From Mycobacterium sp. (GTDB lineage Bacteria > Actinomycetota > Actinomycetes > Mycobacteriales > Mycobacteriaceae), in contig JAHFVB010000095.1 in assembly GCA_023264755.1 (NCBI GenBank), positions 1-11,667 on the forward strand: 11,667 bases of DNA, given 5' to 3'. How positions within the stretch are numbered: the stretch's first letter is position 1; the number at the start of each line of letters is the position of its first letter. Under the pieces are notes generated by a model that searched no databases, was not told the origin of the DNA, and saw only the letters and a program-made list of their open reading frames with translations. This document shows, in pieces, positions 7,690 to 11,667 of the stretch. A program made the position numbers and the translations under genes.

Positions 7690-8865
7690 ATGGACTACTT
7701 TGCGCTCGACGACGACGAGCGCGTGATCGCCGAGACGGCAGCAGAATTCGCCGACAAGCGCATCGCGCCGTACGCGTTGGAGTGGGATGCGACGAAGCAC
7801 TTCCCCACCGACGTATTGCGAGCGGCCGCGGAGCTGGGGATGGCGGCGATCTACTGTCGGGAAGACGTGGGCGGCAGCGGCCTGCGCCGCCTGGACGGCG
7901 TGCGGATCTTCGAACAACTGGCCGTCGCCGACCCGACGACCGCGGCGTTCCTGTCGATCCACAACATGTGTGCCTGGATGGTCGATACGTACGGCACCGA
8001 CGAACAGCGCAAGCAGTTGATGCCGCGCCTGGCCTCGATGGAGCTGATCGCCAGCTACTGCCTGACCGAGCCGGGCGCCGGATCCGATGCAGCGGCGTTG
8101 CGCACCAAGGCCGTTCGGGACGGTGAACACTGGGTGCTCGACGGCGTCAAGCAGTTCATCTCCGGAGCGGGTACCTCGGACGTGTACATCGTGATGGCGC
8201 GCACCGGCGACCCGCAGACCAAGCCCGGACCGCGCGGGATCTCCGCCTTCGTCGTCGAGAAGGACACTCCAGGGGTCAGCTTCGGCGCCGACGAGTACAA
8301 GATGGGCTGGAACGCCCAACCCACCGCACAGGTGGTGTTCGAGGGCGCCCGCATTCCGCTCGATGCCATGCTGGGCGGCGTCGACGGCGAGGGCACCGGG
8401 TTTGGCATCGCGATGAATGGGCTCAACGGCGGTCGGCTCAACATCGCCGCGTGCTCGCTCGGTGGAGCGCAGGCCGCCTACGACAAGGCGGTGGCCTACC
8501 TCGCCGACCGCGAGGCCTTCGGCATGCGCCTGCTCGACGAGCCCACCATCCGCTTCGCGCTCGCCGACATGGCTACCGCCCTGGAGGCCTCGCGAACCCT
8601 GTTGTGGCGGGCCGCCACCGCCCTCGACGACGACCACCCGAACAAGGTCGAGCTGTGCGCGATGGCCAAACGCTATGTCACCGACTCCTGTTACGACGTG
8701 GCCGACCAGGCCTTGCAACTGCATGGCGGGTACGGCTATCTGCGTGAGTACGGACTGGAGAAGATCGTCCGCGATCTCCGCGTGCATCGGATTCTCGAGG
8801 GCACCAACGAAATCATGCGCGTGGTCATCGGCCGGGCGGCCGCCGCCCGGGCGCGCGCGTCGTAG
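7690..8865 (+). CDS. fadE9: Acyl-CoA dehydrogenase, probable isobutyryl-CoA dehydrogenase FadE9
   Basis: A 391-residue FAD-dependent acyl-CoA dehydrogenase; in this operon it most likely oxidises isobutyryl-CoA to methacrylyl-CoA in valine catabolism. Visible family features are the flavin-contacting YCLTEPGAGSD (123–133), KQFISGAG (154–161), the C-terminal LHGGYGYLREY (344–354) and the catalytic base E370 in RILEGTNEIMR. The start is the ATG at 7690, where homology begins (MDYFALDDDERVI); the frame is open much further upstream but only through mmsA. It follows mmsA by 17 bases with a modest GCGGGA ribosome site and precedes mmsB by 31. The substrate is inferred from context and from the M. 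tuberculosis gene order; short branched-chain alternatives such as 2-methylbutyryl-CoA cannot be excluded. Confidence 0.92.
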   Translation: MDYFALDDDERVIAETAAEFADKRIAPYALEWDATKHFPTDVLRAAAELGMAAIYCREDVGGSGLRRLDGVRIFEQLAVADPTTAAFLSIHNMCAWMVDTYGTDEQRKQLMPRLASMELIASYCLTEPGAGSDAAALRTKAVRDGEHWVLDGVKQFISGAGTSDVYIVMARTGDPQTKPGPRGISAFVVEKDTPGVSFGADEYKMGWNAQPTAQVVFEGARIPLDAMLGGVDGEGTGFGIAMNGLNGGRLNIAACSLGGAQAAYDKAVAYLADREAFGMRLLDEPTIRFALADMATALEASRTLLWRAATALDDDHPNKVELCAMAKRYVTDSCYDVADQALQLHGGYGYLREYGLEKIVRDLRVHRILEGTNEIMRVVIGRAAAARARAS

Positions 8866-8896
8866 TCGAACAGTCATAGTCGAAAGGGAGCCGTAC

Positions 8897-9772
8897 ATGG
8901 CGACGATCGCGTTCTTGGGGCTGGGCCACATGGGTGGTCCGATGGCGTCCAACCTGGTCGCGGCAGGACACACCGTGCGGGGCTTCGACCCGGTCGCCGC
9001 CCTCAGGGAGGCCGCCGAGGCCAAGGGCGCCAGCGTGTTCGACAGCGGTGCCGAAGCCGTCGCCGAGGCCGACGTGGTGATCACCTCACTGCCCAACGGC
9101 GACATCGTCAAGCGGTGCTACGCCGAGGTGCTGCCCGCCGCCAAGGCCGGTGCGCTCTTCATCGACACGTCGACCATCTCCGTCGACGACGCCAGGGCCA
9201 TTCACGGAGCTGCCGTCGCCGCAGGTTTCGCCCAACTCGACGCGCCGGTCTCCGGAGGCATCAAGGGGGCCACCGCGGGCACGTTGGCATTCATGGTCGG
9301 CGGTGAGGAAGCGGCCGTCGAACGCGCCAGGCCGATCCTGGAACCCATGGCGGGCAAGATCATTCACTGCGGAGTGTCCGGTGCCGGTCAGGCCGCCAAG
9401 TTGTGCAACAACATGGTGCTGGCCGTGCAGCAGATCGCCATCGGCGAGGCGTTCGTACTGGCCGAGAAACTCGGTTTGCCCGCCCAGTCGCTATTCGACG
9501 TCATCACCGGTGCCACCGGAAACTGCTGGGCAGTGCACACCAATTGCCCCGTCCCAGGACCAGTTCCGACGTCCCCGGCCAACAACGACTTCCAGCCCGG
9601 TTTCGCGACGGCACTGATGAACAAGGACCTCGGGCTGGCGATGGACGCCGTGACCTCCACCGGATCGGCGGCGCCGCTGGGCACCCATGCCGCCGAGCTC
9701 TACGCGAAGTTCGCCGCCGACCACGCCGACAAGGACTTCAGCGCGATCATCGAGACCTTGCGCCAGTCCTGA
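8897..9772 (+). CDS. mmsB: 3-hydroxyisobutyrate dehydrogenase MmsB
   Basis: A 291-residue NAD-dependent beta-hydroxyacid dehydrogenase that oxidises 3-hydroxyisobutyrate to methylmalonate semialdehyde, the substrate of MmsA. The Rossmann motif G8-L-G-H-M-G13 opens the protein. The substrate-binding DAPVSGG lies at 115–121. The catalytic lysine K168 and N171/N172 fall in SGAGQAAKLCNNM (161–173), and the C-terminal FATALMNKDLGLA (236–248) is characteristic of the HIBADH branch. The ATG at 8897 has AAAGGGAG six bases upstream; the frame runs back into fadE9 but carries no homology there. It closes the operon and is followed by a large hairpin at 9793–9852. The intermediate enoyl-CoA hydratase and hydroxyisobutyryl-CoA hydrolase steps are not encoded here. 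Confidence 0.95.
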   Translation: MATIAFLGLGHMGGPMASNLVAAGHTVRGFDPVAALREAAEAKGASVFDSGAEAVAEADVVITSLPNGDIVKRCYAEVLPAAKAGALFIDTSTISVDDARAIHGAAVAAGFAQLDAPVSGGIKGATAGTLAFMVGGEEAAVERARPILEPMAGKIIHCGVSGAGQAAKLCNNMVLAVQQIAIGEAFVLAEKLGLPAQSLFDVITGATGNCWAVHTNCPVPGPVPTSPANNDFQPGFATALMNKDLGLAMDAVTSTGSAAPLGTHAAELYAKFAADHADKDFSAIIETLRQS

Positions 9773-9792
9773 CCTTTCCCATGGGAGGCCGC

Positions 9793-9852
9793 CGAGCGAC
9801 GACAACTGCCACGATCCGACCGAAGCCAGACCGTGGCAGCCGCCGTCGCTCG
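9793..9852. terminator. Large two-part hairpin, probable bidirectional terminator
   Basis: CGAGCGACG (9793–9801) pairs with CGTCGCTCG (9844–9852). Inside it CTGCCACG (9806–9813) pairs with CGTGGCAG (9832–9839). The result is 17 base pairs interrupted by a 4x4 internal loop, with an 18-base apical loop. It lies between the stops of two convergent genes. There is no T-tract, but mycobacterial terminators often lack one. A run of eight C (9853–9860) follows on the plus strand. Confidence 0.7.
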
Positions 9853-9862
9853 CCCCCCCCGG

Positions 9863-10741
9863 CTACCAGAGCAGCGACGTCTGGACGTGACCCAACTCCG
9901 CCTTCTGCTTGCCGCTGGCATCGTGGCACGACAACGTCACGTTGTAGGTGGTGACGGTCGGTGCGCCATTGAAGGTCTCGGTGTGAGTTCCATTCGCAGG
10001 CACGTTGAACTGTCGGGTCGTCTTCTTGGGCACCAACGGGTTCAGCGAATTCGCCGTGGCGGTGTAATTGCACGTCGCCGTGAGGTTCGACGTGTTCGTC
10101 ACGTTGAAGTCGACGCTGGTGAGCCCCGGATCCCCGAACGATGCCTGGATCGCGTTGGTCACATCTGGAATCGGGGCACAGGTCTGACCGGCCGGAACCG
10201 TCGGGGTCGGTGACCCGGCCGGGCACGTGATATCCGGTTTCGGCGCCGCTACCGGGCATTGCTGGCCAGCCGGAACGGTCGATCCATCGCTGCAATTCAC
10301 GGGCGGCGGGGCAGCCGGCGCCGGTGGCTTGCCGAACACGATCGTCGTCGTGCTGACCTCGTTGGCCTCGTCTCGGAAGAAGCCGACGCCGAAGTCCTTG
10401 TAGGCGCAGTCGTTGATGGTGGCCGAAGCCGAACCCACCAGTGCACCCGTGGCTGCTGGATCCGCCCGTTGGATGTACTTCTTCTCGGCGCCCTTGTATC
10501 GACCGGAGGGCGGGACTCCCTTCAGGTTGTTACCCGCGTACGCTTGCGCGTCGCCCTCCAACTCGATGCTGTAGTTCAGTGGCGGACAGGTTGATTGACC
10601 TCGGGCACCATTGACCGCGCCCCTGATGTCACCCAGCGGGTCAGCACTGGCGACCGGCGCCAGCGTCATGACCACCCCGGCCCAGGCGAGACAGGCCACC
10701 GCGGCCGCGGTGGCAAGTCGCTTCGGAATACGTACTCTCAT
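9863..10741 (-). CDS. Secreted cysteine-rich protein, CAP-like N-terminal region and beta-rich C-terminal region
   Basis: A 292-residue exported protein. A Sec signal peptide (basic RVRIPKR, hydrophobic core, AxA at 31–33) should be cleaved before D34. Residues 38–138 (VNGARG...CPPLNY..., then DCAYKDFGVGFF) faintly recall the CAP/SCP-like secreted proteins of mycobacteria, but I see no catalytic histidines. Residues 139–190 are a Pro-rich linker holding two cysteine loops that share TVPAGQ. Residues 191–292 look like a beta-sandwich. Mature cysteines fall into neat pairs: C52–C112, C150–C162, C173–C188 and C224–C272. The ATG at 10741 has GAGGGG six bases upstream; an in-frame start at 10780 would put 13 residues before the signal peptide. 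The gene is monocistronic, convergent with mmsB, and its function is unknown. Confidence 0.85.
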   Translation of the reverse strand: MRVRIPKRLATAAAVACLAWAGVVMTLAPVASADPLGDIRGAVNGARGQSTCPPLNYSIELEGDAQAYAGNNLKGVPPSGRYKGAEKKYIQRADPAATGALVGSASATINDCAYKDFGVGFFRDEANEVSTTTIVFGKPPAPAAPPPVNCSDGSTVPAGQQCPVAAPKPDITCPAGSPTPTVPAGQTCAPIPDVTNAIQASFGDPGLTSVDFNVTNTSNLTATCNYTATANSLNPLVPKKTTRQFNVPANGTHTETFNGAPTVTTYNVTLSCHDASGKQKAELGHVQTSLLW

Positions 10742-11138
10742 AATCGTCCCCTCGATAGTGTTCGTCGTGATACCGCCCAACTAGCCAGACGAGTCCCCGA
10801 ACACACCCGGCGCGCCACGGAAGCGTATGGCTGAGAGCGGGGTCGAGTAATCAGGTGTTTCCCTATGATTTGCGGTTCAACGCAAACGCGTGTGTTCATG
10901 CCCGGCTCTCGTCCTCCCCCGATCCGACTGGGTCGGACGGCATTCGCGACATCCTCCTGTTGCTGGATGCGCGCCGTTGACGGTATTTCCCCAGCCGGAG
11001 TGGGCGAGTGAGTAGCGCACTACGCGATTCGGCGTGACGGGCCCGCACACCTACCGGGTCGGCGCCGAGCGAACCGAGGCGCGCTTGGGTGGGCGCTGCG
11101 AAAGCCCTATTGGTACAACGTCGGGAGCGAAGCCGACG
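10742..11138. other. Intergenic region without a recognised gene
   Basis: About 400 bases between two minus-strand genes. It must carry the promoter of the secreted protein, but I find no convincing -35/-10 pair; TTACTC and TACGCT with 17 bases between them are the best weak candidate on the minus strand. Small perfect dyads are present: TTTGCG-N6-CGCAAA (10869–10886) and TCCGAC-N3-GTCGGA (10923–10937). No tRNA, CRISPR array or transposon end is visible. A non-coding RNA cannot be excluded. Confidence 0.6.
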
Positions 11139-11139
11139 T
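11118..11139 (-). terminator. Hairpin at the stop codon of the HAD-like gene
   Basis: ACGTCGG (11118–11124) pairs with CCGACGT (11133–11139) around an eight-base loop. On the minus strand the stem begins within the TGA stop of the HAD-like gene and is followed by TGTACC, with only a weak T content. The position suggests termination or 3'-end protection of that transcript. Confidence 0.45.
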
Positions 11140-11667
11140 CAACGCCCCGTCTGCCACCGCCGGTGGAGGCGTTCACAACCGCCGGCCAGTAGCCCGTCGT
11201 AGCCGCGCCGCACCTCGACGGCCCCGGTGAAGTCGGCCCCGACGGTATATCCCGTGGTCACCACCAGCGTCGCCAGCTTGGCCGCCCGGGCGGCGCGCAG
11301 CCCTCGCGGCGTGCCCGCGACGGCAAGCGCGCGCTCCGGGCCCAGCCCGAGCTCCCACAGTGCATGACCGTGCAGGTCGGGGTCGCGCCCGGGTCGCATC
11401 AGGTCGTCCGGGGTGACGATGGTTTCGGCGATGCCGTCGCCGATCAGCTGCCGAACCAACGGGTCCACCCACTTGCGGACGCCGGTGCTGACCACGGCGA
11501 CCGGAATCCCGGCGAAGTACAAACTGTTGACCAGGTCGTCGAGGCCGGCGCGCGGCGTGACGTCGCCGTCGAGCACGCGCTCCTCGAACAGGTCGTTCTT
11601 CGTCCTGGAGACGTGCGCTGCGATTTCCGCGCTGACCCGGCCGAAGCCTCGCCTACGCAGGGCGGAC
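11139..11667 (-). CDS. HAD-superfamily hydrolase-like protein, C-terminal part (5' end outside window), altered catalytic motifs
   Basis: The frame is open from the right edge of the window to the TGA at 11139–11141, giving about 175 residues. An internal GTG at 11576 is not the start, because a coherent protein continues upstream of it (HVSRTKNDLFEERV). The order of elements is that of the beta-phosphoglucomutase/CbbY branch of HAD proteins: motif II VAVVSTG with serine at 11487–11489, an IVTPDDLMRPGRDPD segment where motif III should be, then ALAVAGTPRGLRAARAAKLATLVV in place of motif IV. The usual catalytic lysine of KPxPD is an arginine context here, and the acidic E-D-S of motif IV has become A-G-T. 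Motif I lies outside the window. It may therefore be a non-catalytic or divergent member. The substrate is unknown. Confidence 0.75.
   Translation of the reverse strand, partial: SALRRRGFGRVSAEIAAHVSRTKNDLFEERVLDGDVTPRAGLDDLVNSLYFAGIPVAVVSTGVRKWVDPLVRQLIGDGIAETIVTPDDLMRPGRDPDLHGHALWELGLGPERALAVAGTPRGLRAARAAKLATLVVTTGYTVGADFTGAVEVRRGYDGLLAGGCERLHRRWQTGR

Noticed and set aside
8832..8850. Strong GC hairpin (8-bp arms, 3-base loop) at the 3' end of fadE9
   Set aside because: It lies in codons for an Ala/Arg-rich tail (GRAAAARA), where GC-rich codons readily give such symmetry. No termination is expected inside the operon before mmsB.
8863..8884. Direct repeat of TAGTCGAA between fadE9 and mmsB
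   Set aside because: Eight bases repeated once in a short spacer; probably a small local slippage duplication with no visible function.
7612..9111. Long antisense open frame opposite fadE9 and mmsB (499 codons)
   Set aside because: It spans the junction of two well-supported plus-strand genes, shows no motif, and is explained by codon-position GC bias.
9853..9860. Run of eight C as a possible phase-variable or frameshift site
   Set aside because: It lies after the stop codons of both flanking genes, so slippage would not alter either protein.
10595..10834. Possible 79-residue plus-strand protein over the start of the secreted-protein gene
   Set aside because: It overlaps the signal-peptide region of a well-supported gene on the other strand, and I see neither a ribosome site nor recognisable protein features.
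11039..11110. GC-rich segment checked for a tRNA or structured RNA
   Set aside because: No acceptor, anticodon and T-arm arrangement could be drawn; only scattered short GC palindromes are present.

Overview
The window is a chromosomal segment of a high-GC actinobacterium, almost certainly a Mycobacterium/Mycolicibacterium species. I infer this from the RmlB and RmlC sequences, which I recognise as close to the M. tuberculosis proteins. The gene orders F420-type oxidoreductase–rmlB–rmlC and mmsA–fadE9–mmsB also match those I recall for M. tuberculosis, although there they lie at two separate loci. No search was run, so species and locus are not assigned.

Layout, left to right. (1) 1–3144, plus strand: two tandem, roughly 70% identical luciferase-like F420-dependent oxidoreductases (the first cut by the window edge), then rmlB and rmlC of dTDP-L-rhamnose synthesis, all tightly spaced. 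(2) 3139–5890, minus strand: a four-gene envelope module transcribed leftwards. It holds an ECF sigma factor, a Tat-type Rieske iron-sulfur protein, a cupredoxin lipoprotein and a Tat-secreted metallophosphoesterase. It converges on rmlC with a 6-base overlap. (3) 6152–9772, plus strand: the valine catabolic genes mmsA, fadE9 and mmsB, divergent from the sigma gene. (4) 9793–9852: a large hairpin separating this operon from a convergent gene for a secreted, cysteine-rich protein (9863–10741, minus). (5) 10742–11138: a gap of about 400 bases without a gene. (6) 11139–11667, minus: the C-terminal part of a HAD-like protein with altered catalytic motifs.

The most interesting part is region 2. 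A bipartite element, TAACCCG-N12-TTGGTG-N-GC, occurs with identical spacing in front of the sigma gene and again in front of the cupredoxin gene (20 of 28 positions identical). This is what an autoregulated ECF promoter with a second target in the same cluster would look like. No conventional anti-sigma gene lies next to the sigma factor. The gene translationally coupled to it encodes a Rieske protein with a cytoplasmic stretch of about 85 residues ahead of its Tat/membrane segment. I propose, as a hypothesis, that this protein is the redox-sensing partner of the sigma factor. The cupredoxin and phosphoesterase would then be exported effectors.

In region 3, a perfect 10+10 bp palindrome covers the candidate -10 box of the mmsA promoter. 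It is probably the operator of a repressor of branched-chain amino acid breakdown encoded elsewhere.
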